64,000 nt of DNA from Panacagrimonas sp041603235 (lineage in GTDB: Bacteria > Pseudomonadota > Gammaproteobacteria > Nevskiales > Nevskiaceae), in NCBI GenBank assembly GCA_041603235.1, contig JBFIES010000003.1, forward strand, positions 247,040 to 311,039, given 5' to 3'. The notes below the pieces were generated by a model. The model made no database searches and had not been told where the DNA came from. It was given only the letters and a program-made list of their open reading frames with translations. Made by a program: the position numbers and the translations under genes. Below are positions 15,732 through 24,216 of the stretch, in pieces. Position 1 is the first letter of the stretch, and each line of letters opens with the position of its first letter.

Positions 15732-17294
15732 TCAACCCGCATTTGAATATTTCGCGCGCAGATCAGTCTTGACGATCTTGCCATTTGGATTTCTCGGCAA
15801 GGCATCCAGCAGGTGAAGCTCTCGTGGCAACTTGAATCTGGCCAGCCGAGTTCCGATGAACGCAAGGAGTGCATCCAGATCGAGTTCGGTCCCCGGCTTG
15901 AGTGCGGCAACCACGACAACGCGCTCTCCCCAGCGCGGATCGGGCGCTCCGATCACCGCGACTTCAGCGATGGACGGATGCTCATAGAGCAGGCTCTCGA
16001 TTTCGGCGGGATAAATATTCTCGCCGCCGCTGATGATCATGTCTTTGATGCGGTCGCAGATGTAATAGAAACCATCCTCATCAAAGTAGGCCCCGTCGCC
16101 GCTGTGCATCCAACCCTCGGCATCAATTGCTTGGGCAGTTTCCTCTGGGCGATTCCAGTAGCCGCGCGTGACGTTGCCACCGCGCATGCAGATTTCGCCT
16201 CGCTCACCGGGAGTGGTGATGACCTTGCCATCGGGATCAACCAGCCGCACTTCGTTGAGCATGCCTGCGCGGCCGCATGAGCCGAGTTTCTGGCTGGCGC
16301 GGCTGGTCTCCAGGAAAGTGACTCCGGATGTGGCCTCGGTCATGCCGTAACACTGACTCACGGGAATGCCGCGCGCCATGTAGGTCTGTAGCAGTGGCTC
16401 TGGCACCGGTGCACCGCCTGCGACAATCAGGCGCAAGGCGGAAAGGTCTGCACTGGAAAAGCTGCTCTCCTGACTGGTGAACAACATCATGGCGGGTACG
16501 CCAAAGGTAACGGTGACCCGATAACGCTCCAGATCGTGCAGATACTGAGCCGGCTCAAATCCAGTTTGCAGAATCAGATGGCCACCGACCATCAGGGTCG
16601 GCAGCAGCACAACGCAGAGACCGCCTACATGAAACAGGGGCGCGCAGTTCAGAGTGACGTCATCTGAAGTGAAATCGCTGGCGAGTATCCAGTTGAGGTT
16701 GTTGGTCCAGATGTTGGTGTGGCTGAGCATGACGCCCTTGGGTTTGCCGGTGGTCCCGGAGGTGTAGATCAGCATCACCAGATCTTCGCCATTGCCCGGA
16801 ACTGGCGCGGGTACTGAGCCGCCTTGACCCATCAGATGCTGCAGCGATTCCCAATCCGGCATGTCCTCGTCAATTCCGAGGAACCGTGTGCAAGGCAGTT
16901 GGCTGCGATTGGCGTCCAGCAGATGGGCGTGCTGCGCGTCCGCAATCACGGTCTGAGCGCCCGAATCGTCGAGGATGGCGCTGACCTCGGTGGCCGAGAG
17001 TCGAAAATTGATCGGAACGAATACCGCACCGATGCGAGCGCAAGCGAATAGCGCTACCAAGGTCATCGAATGGTTCAGGCCGACATAGGCCACTCGGTCT
17101 CCGGCGCTTACTCCTCCATTGGCAAGGACGCGTGCCAGCGACTCGATGTGCTGTTGCATCTGACCGTAGGTCCAGTCCTCATCGCAGAAGCTCAGCGCGG
17201 TTCGTTCCGGTGCGCGTGCGGCTCGCCGCTGGAACCAGTGATGAAGAGCGGTGGGTTCGTCCGCTTTTGCAGGGCTGGAAAGTGAAGTGTTCAT
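15732..17294 (-). CDS. Acyl-CoA ligase, AMP-forming (FadD-like)
   Basis: A 520-residue adenylate-forming enzyme that activates a carboxylic acid with ATP and links it to CoA. The P-loop-like core motif IYTSGTTGKPKGVMLSH (about residues 180-196), the YGMTEATSG motif, the hinge region HSGDGAYFDEDGFYYICDRIKDMI, and the C-terminal lysine motif NPNGKIVKTDLR are all intact, so it should be active. The ATG at 17294 gives a normal-length N-terminus. It is divergent from a crotonase-like gene 113 bp away, suggesting joint use in acyl-CoA metabolism. Substrate chain length or aromatic character cannot be judged from sequence alone. Confidence 0.9.
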   Translation of the reverse strand: MNTSLSSPAKADEPTALHHWFQRRAARAPERTALSFCDEDWTYGQMQQHIESLARVLANGGVSAGDRVAYVGLNHSMTLVALFACARIGAVFVPINFRLSATEVSAILDDSGAQTVIADAQHAHLLDANRSQLPCTRFLGIDEDMPDWESLQHLMGQGGSVPAPVPGNGEDLVMLIYTSGTTGKPKGVMLSHTNIWTNNLNWILASDFTSDDVTLNCAPLFHVGGLCVVLLPTLMVGGHLILQTGFEPAQYLHDLERYRVTVTFGVPAMMLFTSQESSFSSADLSALRLIVAGGAPVPEPLLQTYMARGIPVSQCYGMTEATSGVTFLETSRASQKLGSCGRAGMLNEVRLVDPDGKVITTPGERGEICMRGGNVTRGYWNRPEETAQAIDAEGWMHSGDGAYFDEDGFYYICDRIKDMIISGGENIYPAEIESLLYEHPSIAEVAVIGAPDPRWGERVVVVAALKPGTELDLDALLAFIGTRLARFKLPRELHLLDALPRNPNGKIVKTDLRAKYSNAG

Positions 17295-17407
17295 CAGCGT
17301 CTCGTCAGGGCAGATTTGTATGTCAATTTGCTATGGTACCGAACTAATTTCTGCTGTTCGCGCTGCTCAGGCTCGCGGCAGCTCAGATCATCTGGGAGCG
17401 TCCGCTG

Positions 17408-18196
17408 GTGAAAGGAAAATCAGTTCATCTGGAAGTGCTTGATTCGGTAGCCCGCATCACGCTGACTCAGGGTGAGCGCGGTAATCCATTCGATCAGGTG
17501 TTTTGTGCTGAACTCTGCGACGTAGCTGTTGAGTGCGACGAGAATCCGGAGATCAGAGCGATCCTGATCACCGCACAGGGCAAGTATTTCAGCGTTGGGG
17601 CGGATCTCAAGGCGCTGGGTCAGGACATGGAAAAGCTGCCGCGCTGGCTCAAGGCAGCTACTGCGAACCTGCATATGGCCATTGCGCGATTCTCTCGATG
17701 CGATGCGCCGATTGTCCTTGCCGCACATGCCCTGGTGACTGGCGGCGCTGTTGCGTTGACCGCGATGGCAGATTTCGCCTTGGCCGCACCTGAAGCGAGT
17801 TTCTACGCCGCTTACGCAGGCATTGGTTTTGCCAGTGATGGCGGCGGCAGCTATTACCTGCCACGTCGCGTAGGTTCGCGTCGCGCCAGTGAATTCCTGC
17901 TACTCAATCAGCGCTGGACCGCGCAGCAGGCCGAGCAGTATGGGTTGATCAATCGCATCGTGGCGGCCGAGGCCTTGCAGGTAGAGTCGCTACAGCTTGC
18001 ACAGCAGCTGGCGCAGGGACCGACGCGCACGTTGGGAGAAACGCGCCGATTATTATTGTCGAGCTTTGACCAGCCACTGGACGCGCAACTCGAACTCGAA
18101 GCACGCGCGATCGCGCGCTGTTCGCGTACGCAAGATTCACAGCGGGCAATTGCTGCTGTTCTGGCTAAGCAGAAGCCCGAATTTTCTGGGCAGTAA
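17408..18196 (+). CDS. Crotonase-superfamily protein lacking both hydratase glutamates (isomerase-like)
   Basis: A 262-residue enoyl-CoA hydratase/isomerase-fold protein. The oxyanion-hole loops are present (GKYFSVGADLKAL around residue 57-70 and ALVTGGAVALTAMADFALAA around 108-127). Canonical hydratases need two glutamates; here those positions read A-V-A-L and A-Y-A. An aspartate in GFASDGGGSYYLPRRVG instead matches the single acid of PaaG-type enoyl-CoA isomerases. It is thus more likely an isomerase-like enzyme than a hydratase. The start is GTG at 17408, nine bases after GGGAG. It is divergent from an acyl-CoA ligase and followed 31 bp later by a Nudix hydrolase. The substrate is unknown. 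Confidence 0.8.
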   Translation: MKGKSVHLEVLDSVARITLTQGERGNPFDQVFCAELCDVAVECDENPEIRAILITAQGKYFSVGADLKALGQDMEKLPRWLKAATANLHMAIARFSRCDAPIVLAAHALVTGGAVALTAMADFALAAPEASFYAAYAGIGFASDGGGSYYLPRRVGSRRASEFLLLNQRWTAQQAEQYGLINRIVAAEALQVESLQLAQQLAQGPTRTLGETRRLLLSSFDQPLDAQLELEARAIARCSRTQDSQRAIAAVLAKQKPEFSGQ

Positions 18197-18227
18197 TGCC
18201 ACTACCAAAAGACATGGGGACAAATTC

Positions 18228-19040
18228 TTGAGTACAAGTCATTCCGAAACGAAAGCAGTTCCAGACGCACGACTGGCCGCCACCATCCTGATGCTGCGCG
18301 ACGGTGAGCAAGGGCTGGAAGTATTCATGGTGGTGCGCCATCAGAAGATTGATTTCGCAACCGGAGCGCTGGTATTTCCAGGCGGGAAACTCGCGCCCAC
18401 AGACAGTGCCTCTGGTTTGGAAGCGCACTGCACCGGTTATCAGGATCTGACTGCGGATCAGCGTGCGCTGCGTGTTGGTGCGATTCGAGAGGCTTTCGAA
18501 GAGTGCGGCATGCTGCTGGCGCGCAAGAAGGGAGAGCGCGATCTGATTGATGCTGATCGTCTGGCGCCCATCGGGGAGCAATATCGAAAGCCGCTCGACC
18601 GCGGCGAGACGGGCATGTTGGACATGCTGCTTGCAGAGAACCTGGAGTTGGCCTGCGAGACCCTAGTGCCTTTCGCGCACTGGATTACGCCAACTTTCAT
18701 GCCCAAGCGTTTTGATACCCACTTTTACCTGGCCCGGGCACCAGCTGGGCAGGTGGGCCGCCATGATGGTCGCGAAATGGTCGACTCGGTCTGGATTCGT
18801 CCGGCTGATGCCATTGCCCAGGCCAAGGCAGGCAGTCGCACGATCGTCCCGGCCACGCTGCTCAATGTGGAAAAGCTCGCCAAGTCAGACAGTGTCGATC
18901 AGGCTCTGGAGAATGCGCGAGCCAGCCAGGTGGTGACAGTGCTGCCAGAAGCGCGGCAGGAAGGCGGCAACATCCATCTGAGTATTCCCGCGAATGCGGG
19001 TTATGAAGTTACGGAATTCTCCTTGCCCGGTTCGCTTTGA
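18228..19040 (+). CDS. Nudix hydrolase of the NUDT7/NUDT19 (CoA-diphosphatase-like) type
   Basis: A 270-residue protein with a Nudix fold: AATILMLRDGEQGLEVFMVVR, FATGALVFPGGKL, and the metal-binding Nudix helix REAFEECGMLLAR. The long insertion between the first strands and the Nudix box, and the FVFPGG-type motif, resemble the NUDT7/8/19 group that cleaves CoA and acyl-CoA to phosphopantetheine products. Position behind an acyl-CoA ligase and a crotonase fits that role, but this is inference. A TTG at 18228, seven bases after GGGGA, is the best start; longer frames overlap the crotonase gene. Confidence 0.8.
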   Translation: MSTSHSETKAVPDARLAATILMLRDGEQGLEVFMVVRHQKIDFATGALVFPGGKLAPTDSASGLEAHCTGYQDLTADQRALRVGAIREAFEECGMLLARKKGERDLIDADRLAPIGEQYRKPLDRGETGMLDMLLAENLELACETLVPFAHWITPTFMPKRFDTHFYLARAPAGQVGRHDGREMVDSVWIRPADAIAQAKAGSRTIVPATLLNVEKLAKSDSVDQALENARASQVVTVLPEARQEGGNIHLSIPANAGYEVTEFSLPGSL

Positions 19041-19069
19041 GTTACTGACGATTGGCGAAAGGCGCCGGC

Positions 19070-19945
19070 TCAGTAGACTTTGTCGTCTAACAGGTCAAGA
19101 AGATGTTCGCCGTAGCCACTCTTTACCAGTTCGGCGGCGAGGCCCTTTAGCGCCTCGTCGTCGATCCAGCCATTTCGCCACACGATTTCTTCGGGGCAGC
19201 AAAGCTTGAGGCCCTGACGCTTCTCGAGTGTCTGTACAAACTGTGAGGCCTCGATGAGTGATTCGTGGGTGCCGGTATCCAGCCAGGCGTCACCGCGGCC
19301 GAGAATCTCCACCTGCAGTTGCGCCTTGTTCAGGTAATGCGCATTGACGTCGGTGATTTCCAACTCACCGCGTGCTGAGGGCTTCACGGAACGGGCAACT
19401 TCGACCACGTTCGCGTCATAGAAATAAAGTCCGGTTACTGCGTACCGGCTGCGCGGCTTCGCAGGTTTTTCTTCGATGGCAATGGCCTTGCCATCGGCAT
19501 CGAACTCGACGACCCCGTAACGCTCGGGATCGTGCACAGGGTAGGCAAAGACGCTGGCCCCGGATTCACGCGAAGCTGCCTTTTGCAGACGCTCCGAGAG
19601 ATCGTGACCGAAAAAGAGGTTGTCACCGAGGATCAGTGCGCAACTGTCGCCATTGATGAAAGATTCTCCAATCAGGAAAGCCTGAGCCAGGCCATCCGGC
19701 GAGGGCTGCTCTGCATACTCAAGTGAGATGCCCCATTGGCTGCCATCTCCGAGCAAGGCCTTGAACTGAGGCAGGTCGCGGGGTGTGGAAATCACCAGCA
19801 TCTCGCGAATGCCTGCCAGCAGCAGCGTGCTCAGCGGGTAATAGATCATGGGCTTGTCGTACACCGCCAGCAATTGCTTGGAGACGACTTTTGTCAGCGG
19901 ATACAGCCGTGTTCCGGATCCGCCGGCGAGAATAATCCCTTTCAT
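19070..19945 (-). CDS. rmlA: Glucose-1-phosphate thymidylyltransferase
   Basis: A 291-residue enzyme making dTDP-glucose from dTTP and glucose-1-phosphate, the first step to dTDP-L-rhamnose and related sugars. The N-terminal signature MKGIILAGGSGTRLYPLTKV, the substrate motif KPMIYYPLSTLLLAGI, ALILGDNLFFG, and DAWLDTGTHESL are canonical. Normally grouped with rmlB, rmlC and rmlD; here it is alone, convergent with the Nudix gene and divergent from a DUF2505 gene. The partners must lie elsewhere in the genome if the pathway is complete. Confidence 0.95.
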   Translation of the reverse strand: MKGIILAGGSGTRLYPLTKVVSKQLLAVYDKPMIYYPLSTLLLAGIREMLVISTPRDLPQFKALLGDGSQWGISLEYAEQPSPDGLAQAFLIGESFINGDSCALILGDNLFFGHDLSERLQKAASRESGASVFAYPVHDPERYGVVEFDADGKAIAIEEKPAKPRSRYAVTGLYFYDANVVEVARSVKPSARGELEITDVNAHYLNKAQLQVEILGRGDAWLDTGTHESLIEASQFVQTLEKRQGLKLCCPEEIVWRNGWIDDEALKGLAAELVKSGYGEHLLDLLDDKVY

Positions 19946-20073
19946 TCTTGATTCTTGCGTCAGTGGTTAACGAGGGCGCCACTGTATCACCGGGCAATGT
20001 CCAGCCGGTCGCCGGGTACAATCCGGCAAAACCCTACTCTGATTTTCAGCTATCAAGATTCTGGAGCCCCACT

Positions 20074-20562
20074 ATGAAATTTGAGGAACGTCACAGCTTT
20101 GACGTGGATGCCGACACGGTCATGAAAATGTATTCGGACCGTGCTTTTTTTGACCGAAAGTATGAGGCGCTGGGCGCCCTGCAATGTGAGCTTCTGGATC
20201 ATCAGCAGTCGGGTGACAGGTTTTCAGTCACGTATCGCCTGGAAATGAAATCGGATGCGCCGCTACCGGAAGTTGCAAAGAAGATCATGGGCAACACCGT
20301 AAAAATGGTGCAGACCGATTCCTGGGACATCACGAAACGTGAAGGGCGTATTGAGATCGAGATCAAAGGGGCACCGATCAAGATCGAAGCCGACATGAGG
20401 CTTCAGAATGAGGGCGGCAAGGGCGTCAATACACAAAGCTGGAATGTCAGCTGCAAGATTCCGCTCGTAGGCGGAAAGGTGGAGGCAGCGGTCTCCGAAG
20501 ACATCAAAGCCAAGGCCCGTCGGGATCTCGAAGTCTCGCGCAAGATCATTGCCGACTACTGA
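20074..20562 (+). CDS. DUF2505 (START/SRPBCC-like) protein
   Basis: A 162-residue soluble protein of the DUF2505 family, which has a predicted helix-grip lipid-binding fold related to START domains. Typical features are KFEERHSFDVDADTVMKMYSD at the N-terminus, FFDRKYEALGA, and a C-terminal amphipathic helix (DIKAKARRDLEVSRKIIADY). ATG 20074 is used because the in-frame upstream part lies in the rmlA promoter region. No signal peptide is seen. Function of the family is not established. A perfect terminator follows 93 bp downstream. Confidence 0.8.
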   Translation: MKFEERHSFDVDADTVMKMYSDRAFFDRKYEALGALQCELLDHQQSGDRFSVTYRLEMKSDAPLPEVAKKIMGNTVKMVQTDSWDITKREGRIEIEIKGAPIKIEADMRLQNEGGKGVNTQSWNVSCKIPLVGGKVEAAVSEDIKAKARRDLEVSRKIIADY

Positions 20563-20654
20563 TTCTTGCTGGGCTCAATAAGCCTGTCCGAGCCCGGGCG
20601 GCTTTAGGCAGGTCCGTCAAGATGTGACCGATCCGGACCGCCGGACAAGAAAAT

Positions 20655-20684
20655 GGCCCGACCAATATTGGTCGGGCCTTTTTT
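20655..20684. terminator. Palindromic terminator between DUF2505 and ompA-like genes
   Basis: A perfect 24-nt palindrome (20655-20678) followed on the plus strand by T6 (20679-20684) and preceded by an A-rich tract, so it can also end transcripts from the convergent minus-strand OmpA-like gene. Confidence 0.9.
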
Positions 20685-20702
20685 GCTGCTATCGCAAGAG
20701 TC

Positions 20703-22271
20703 TTACTCGATGACGCGGAACTCGACTCGGCGATTTTCTTCTTGGCCTTCGGCTGTGCCGTTGGATGCAATCGGCGAAGCCTCACCGTAACCCACTGGCT
20801 TGAGTCTGCCGGTGTCAACGCCGCGGCCGCCCAGATAACGCTGCACGGCAATAGAGCGTCGTTCCGAGAGTCCGAGGTTATAGGCGTCGGTGCCCAATGC
20901 GTCCGTATGACCTTGCACTTCGACCTTCACGTCCGGGTAGGCGGCGAGGGTCTCGGCAACATCATTGAGGATGAGCTGAGCCGGTGCCGTCAGACGATCG
21001 GAGTCAAACTCGAACTTGACGCCGCGCAGGATGAATCTCTGATCCAGCGCGCAGCCATTGGCGTCGGTTGCTTCGCCCGGACGTGGTCGGCGGCAGTCGC
21101 CAACCAGCGCGCATCCATTGGGCAGAACCTTCAGGCCTTCCGGTGTGTTCGGGCACTCATCCAGATAGTCCGGGATGCCGTCGCCATCGCTGTCGAGCGG
21201 GCAGCCATCCGGGCCAACCGCCTGACCCGCAGGGGAGTCCGGGCACTTGTCCAGATGATCCGGAATGCCATCGCCATCAGCATCGCTCAACTCACAACCC
21301 TGAGCATTGACCGCTGCACCTGGGCGCGTTTGCGGACATTGATCGAGATAATCGGGAATGCCGTCGCCGTCACTGTCGAGCGGACAGCCGCGCGAGTTGA
21401 CCTTGACGCCTGCCGGTGTGCCCGGGCATTCGTCGAGATGATCGGGAACGCCATCGCCATCCGAATCAAACGGGCAGCCATTGGCATCAACGGGGGAGCC
21501 CGCAGGAGTGTTGGGGCACTTGTCCAGATAGTCCGGCACGCCGTCCTGATCCAGATCAATGGGGCAGCCATCAGAGTAGACCTGTACGCCGGGAGGGGTG
21601 TCCGGGCACTCATCACGCGAGTTGGGAACGCCGTCACCATCATCGTCGCCGGGATTGGCGCCGAACTTGAATCGCGCACCTGCGCTGGCGTTCCACAGAT
21701 AGAAGGTGTCCTCGGGAACAATGCCTTCCTCACTGATGAAGTCGAGGTTGTAGCGTCCTTCCAGGCGGATATCCCAGCGTTTGGAGAGCGGGATGAACAG
21801 GCCGCCGCCGGCTGCGACGCCGCCGCCGGTCAGATCTTCTCCCAGGAACTCAATGCTGTGCGCATTGACATTGGCCAACAGGAACGGGCGAACGGCCCAT
21901 GTGGAATCTCCCAGAGTTCCCAACAAGTTGATGCCCAGGGTCATGCGGTCGTAATCGTTGAGGGCGGGAAGATTCGACACCTCAACAGAGGTATAGCCAA
22001 ACTCGAACTCCACTGCGAAGAACTGGTTGATGGCGCGGCCGATACCGATCTGGCCGTGAGGGCCGTTGTCTCCGTCCTGCTCGTCGGTAAAGCTCAAACC
22101 GATCGACGGCGACAGGTACCAGCGCTTGTCGATTTGCGCACTAGCCGACGCTTCCTGAGAAGCTTCGGTAGCACCTGCCTTCGGGTTCTCAGGTAAGTCC
22201 TGAGCCGAACTTGGTGTACCTATTGCACCAAGTAAAAACAGTCCTGATACCCAGCCCCAGGATTTGGACAT
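20703..22271 (-). CDS. OmpA-like outer-membrane protein with thrombospondin type-3 repeats
   Basis: A 522-residue envelope protein. An N-terminal signal peptide (about 1-23, ending SSAQ) leads to a predicted OmpA-type eight-strand beta-barrel (about 50-204). Six to seven acidic DxDGDGxPDxxDxCPxTPxG repeats follow (about 209-407), and a C-terminal OmpA peptidoglycan-binding domain closes the protein (about 412-522, with EVQGHTDALGTDAYNLGLSERR and VGYGEASPIASN). It would link the outer membrane to peptidoglycan through a rigid calcium-bound stalk. The ATG at 22271 gives the signal peptide directly. It is divergent from a large lipoprotein gene. OprF-like structural or adhesion roles are likely; specific ligands are unknown. 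Confidence 0.92.
   Translation of the reverse strand: MSKSWGWVSGLFLLGAIGTPSSAQDLPENPKAGATEASQEASASAQIDKRWYLSPSIGLSFTDEQDGDNGPHGQIGIGRAINQFFAVEFEFGYTSVEVSNLPALNDYDRMTLGINLLGTLGDSTWAVRPFLLANVNAHSIEFLGEDLTGGGVAAGGGLFIPLSKRWDIRLEGRYNLDFISEEGIVPEDTFYLWNASAGARFKFGANPGDDDGDGVPNSRDECPDTPPGVQVYSDGCPIDLDQDGVPDYLDKCPNTPAGSPVDANGCPFDSDGDGVPDHLDECPGTPAGVKVNSRGCPLDSDGDGIPDYLDQCPQTRPGAAVNAQGCELSDADGDGIPDHLDKCPDSPAGQAVGPDGCPLDSDGDGIPDYLDECPNTPEGLKVLPNGCALVGDCRRPRPGEATDANGCALDQRFILRGVKFEFDSDRLTAPAQLILNDVAETLAAYPDVKVEVQGHTDALGTDAYNLGLSERRSIAVQRYLGGRGVDTGRLKPVGYGEASPIASNGTAEGQEENRRVEFRVIE
21051..21647 (-). repeat. Tandem ~90-bp repeats coding for calcium-binding-type modules
   Basis: In the OmpA-like gene, cysteines in the motif GC recur at residues 236, 266, 296, 326, 357, 387 and 407, giving a 30-31 residue (90-93 bp) period for most units and a shorter last unit. 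Each unit holds a DxDGDG calcium-loop motif (degenerate or absent in the last) and a paired cysteine. Units are diverged, so copy-number slippage is probably slow. Confidence 0.85.
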
Positions 22272-22526
22272 TCAAATTCTCCCAAAAAACTTCGTTGATC
22301 GTGGCCGGGTTGGCCACGTGACCCCAAACTCGGATTGCCGGACATTTACACGTACGGACAATCACATAATTCACTGCCGGAATTTCCTGAATTTCCTGAA
22401 AATTTGCTCCGCCAGCACGTCCAGAGATTTGATTATGATTCGCCATGCGTAAGACGTAAACTGACGCTGTTGGCAGGGGAATAATTGCGCCACACACTTG
22501 TGAATCTGACAGAGAGAAATAGGCGA
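22272..22526. promoter_or_regulatory. Divergent control region of ompA-like and lipoprotein genes
   Basis: A 255-bp region with both promoters. A 7-bp stem with 5-nt loop (22300-22318) would lie in the 5' leader of the OmpA-like mRNA, about 30 bases before its start. A 10-bp direct repeat GAATTTCCTG/GAATTTCCTG (about 22379-22398) is a possible operator. No promoter hexamers were assigned with confidence. Confidence 0.4.
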
Positions 22527-24068
22527 ATGAAACGTTCTGGTTTGGTGGCAGCGCTGCTGCTTGGGGCATTGGGGTTGATTGGTTGTGGCGATGGCGGACT
22601 GCAGAGTCCCGACTTCACGCCGGTCTTGACGGGTGTCAGCCTGGGTTCGGATGGCGCAGTAGATCCAAGCGCGCCGGCCGGTACAGATCAGCGCGTGCTG
22701 GCCGCAGGTCAGTCCGCTTCACTCGTGGCATTGGGCACTTTCACGACGCCTCCGGGTTTCACTGATGCATCGGGTGCACCTGCTTCTACGCAGGACAAGT
22801 TGCTTGGGGATGCTGGGTTTACGCTTACACCAGATGGCATTGCCACTGTCAGCAATGGCCAGATCACCGGCAACACGGTCGGCGGCATCGTGACCGTCAC
22901 CGCGGTCAAGGATGGCATCAGCAGCAATCCGATCAGCTTCCGGGTTGCGCCTCCGGTTCTGGTGAGCCTCGACGTGACGCCAGACACCATCACGATCTCG
23001 CCACTGGAAACCGCAACCTTCAGCGCGACTGGGACCTTCTCCGACGGCACGGTCGCCCCGGTCGTTGTGGACTGGACGGTTGCACCGGGTGGGGTGGTCA
23101 CATTGAGCAATGCCAATGCCCAGAACACCGTGGCAACGCCGGCTGACCGCAGTAACGGGTTGTCCGCAACCGTGACCGGCACATTCAACAATGCGCAGGG
23201 CGCGGCCATTACGGATTCGGCAACGATCAACATCAGCAACGAGATCATCACCGCGCTGACAGACCTGCGGCCGACCAACCCAACCGTTGCGCCGGGTGCA
23301 AGCATCGAGTTCACCGCCATTGGTACCTTTACCGACGGCACCAATACCCGAACCGGCGATCTGCCTGATAGCGTCGTGGACTGGGAAAGTGCTGAGCCTC
23401 TTACGGTCGCGCCAATTGATGCAAACGGTGTTGCGACAGGGCTTGCGCCGGGCGGACAGTCGACTACGATCACCGCTACGCTGAAACCTTCGGTGCTGAC
23501 ACCGGCTGGCAACAGCCGAGATGCCAGCACGGAACTGTTCGTTACTGATGCGCGTTGCACAGGCCCACTACTTTCAGCGCAGGGTGCGACCACCAGCACC
23601 AGCGTCGATCCTCTGTGCATCGGTTGCTCGATCAGTAATCAGGGCAATGTCATTGACGGCAACATGAACTCGTTCGCATCCATCAGTTCTCTGCTGGGTC
23701 TGCTGACGGGCAGCGCCACCTTGAATGTAGACGCTGCGCCGACAGCCACTGACTTTGCTGCAGGACAAAGAGCGGGCTTTGTGGTTGCTCAGCCAGCAGG
23801 TCTGCTCAGCGTAGAACTGCTGTCGGCCTTGAGCGTGAGCACGCGAAACAACGGTGCCGTTGTGGAAGCCGCGGGCGCGCAGACCAGCAGTCCTTTGACC
23901 ATCACGGCACTTGGGACGATCGGTGGTCAGTCGGCATCTCTGATCAGCTTCGTGACAACCCAGCCGTACGACGGCCTAGCCCTGATCTTCAACTCGGGAG
24001 TCGCCTCGGTTCTGCCAACAATCAATGCCTTCCAGGCGTGTGCAGCCGCGGTAGATACCACGCCGTGA
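22527..24068 (+). CDS. Lipoprotein with bacterial Ig-like (Big2-type) domains
   Basis: A 513-residue exported lipoprotein. The signal sequence MKRSGLVAALLLGALGLIGC ends in a lipobox (LIGC, Cys20). Repeated Ig-like modules of ~90-100 residues follow (about 40-145, 150-245, 250-345), with phrases typical of Big2 domains such as VSLDVTPDTITISPLETATFSATGTFSDG and VAPGASIEFTAIGTFTDG. A cysteine-containing C-terminal region (CTGPLL, CIGCSISNQGNVIDG, CAAAVD; about 350-513) is not recognised. ATG 22527 follows AGAGAGAAATAGGCGA. Likely a surface or periplasmic adhesion/structural protein; it is divergent from the OmpA-like gene. A strong terminator follows. Confidence 0.82.
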   Translation: MKRSGLVAALLLGALGLIGCGDGGLQSPDFTPVLTGVSLGSDGAVDPSAPAGTDQRVLAAGQSASLVALGTFTTPPGFTDASGAPASTQDKLLGDAGFTLTPDGIATVSNGQITGNTVGGIVTVTAVKDGISSNPISFRVAPPVLVSLDVTPDTITISPLETATFSATGTFSDGTVAPVVVDWTVAPGGVVTLSNANAQNTVATPADRSNGLSATVTGTFNNAQGAAITDSATINISNEIITALTDLRPTNPTVAPGASIEFTAIGTFTDGTNTRTGDLPDSVVDWESAEPLTVAPIDANGVATGLAPGGQSTTITATLKPSVLTPAGNSRDASTELFVTDARCTGPLLSAQGATTSTSVDPLCIGCSISNQGNVIDGNMNSFASISSLLGLLTGSATLNVDAAPTATDFAAGQRAGFVVAQPAGLLSVELLSALSVSTRNNGAVVEAAGAQTSSPLTITALGTIGGQSASLISFVTTQPYDGLALIFNSGVASVLPTINAFQACAAAVDTTP

Positions 24069-24091
24069 ATGCTTGATCGTTGATGTTGTCC

Positions 24092-24122
24092 AAAGGGACT
24101 CCTTCGGGAGTCCCTTTTTTTT
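24092..24122 (+). terminator. Rho-independent terminator after the Ig-like lipoprotein
   Basis: An 11-bp stem (24092-24102 with 24107-24117) capped by a TTCG tetraloop, with a T8 tract (24115-24122). A textbook intrinsic terminator. Confidence 0.95.
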
Positions 24123-24216
24123 GCCAGACGCAAACGGATTGGATTCAGTCCAAGCATCGCCGGGTGCTTTAGAATTGCGAGCCTGATGACATTTCGTTTT
24201 TGCCGCTCCCAATCCC

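Noticed and set aside
21051..21647. CRISPR or non-coding satellite array
   Set aside because: The regular ~90-bp spacing is in frame, diverged and encodes calcium-type repeats; there are no conserved repeats with unique spacers.
20742..22196. 484-codon open frame antisense to the OmpA-like gene
   Set aside because: It runs through the repeat-coding region of a well-supported gene; the repetitive translation is the shadow of the calcium-type repeats.
22709..23620. 303-codon frame antisense to the Ig-like lipoprotein
   Set aside because: Low-complexity translation with no domain, opposite a gene with clear signal peptide, domains and terminator.
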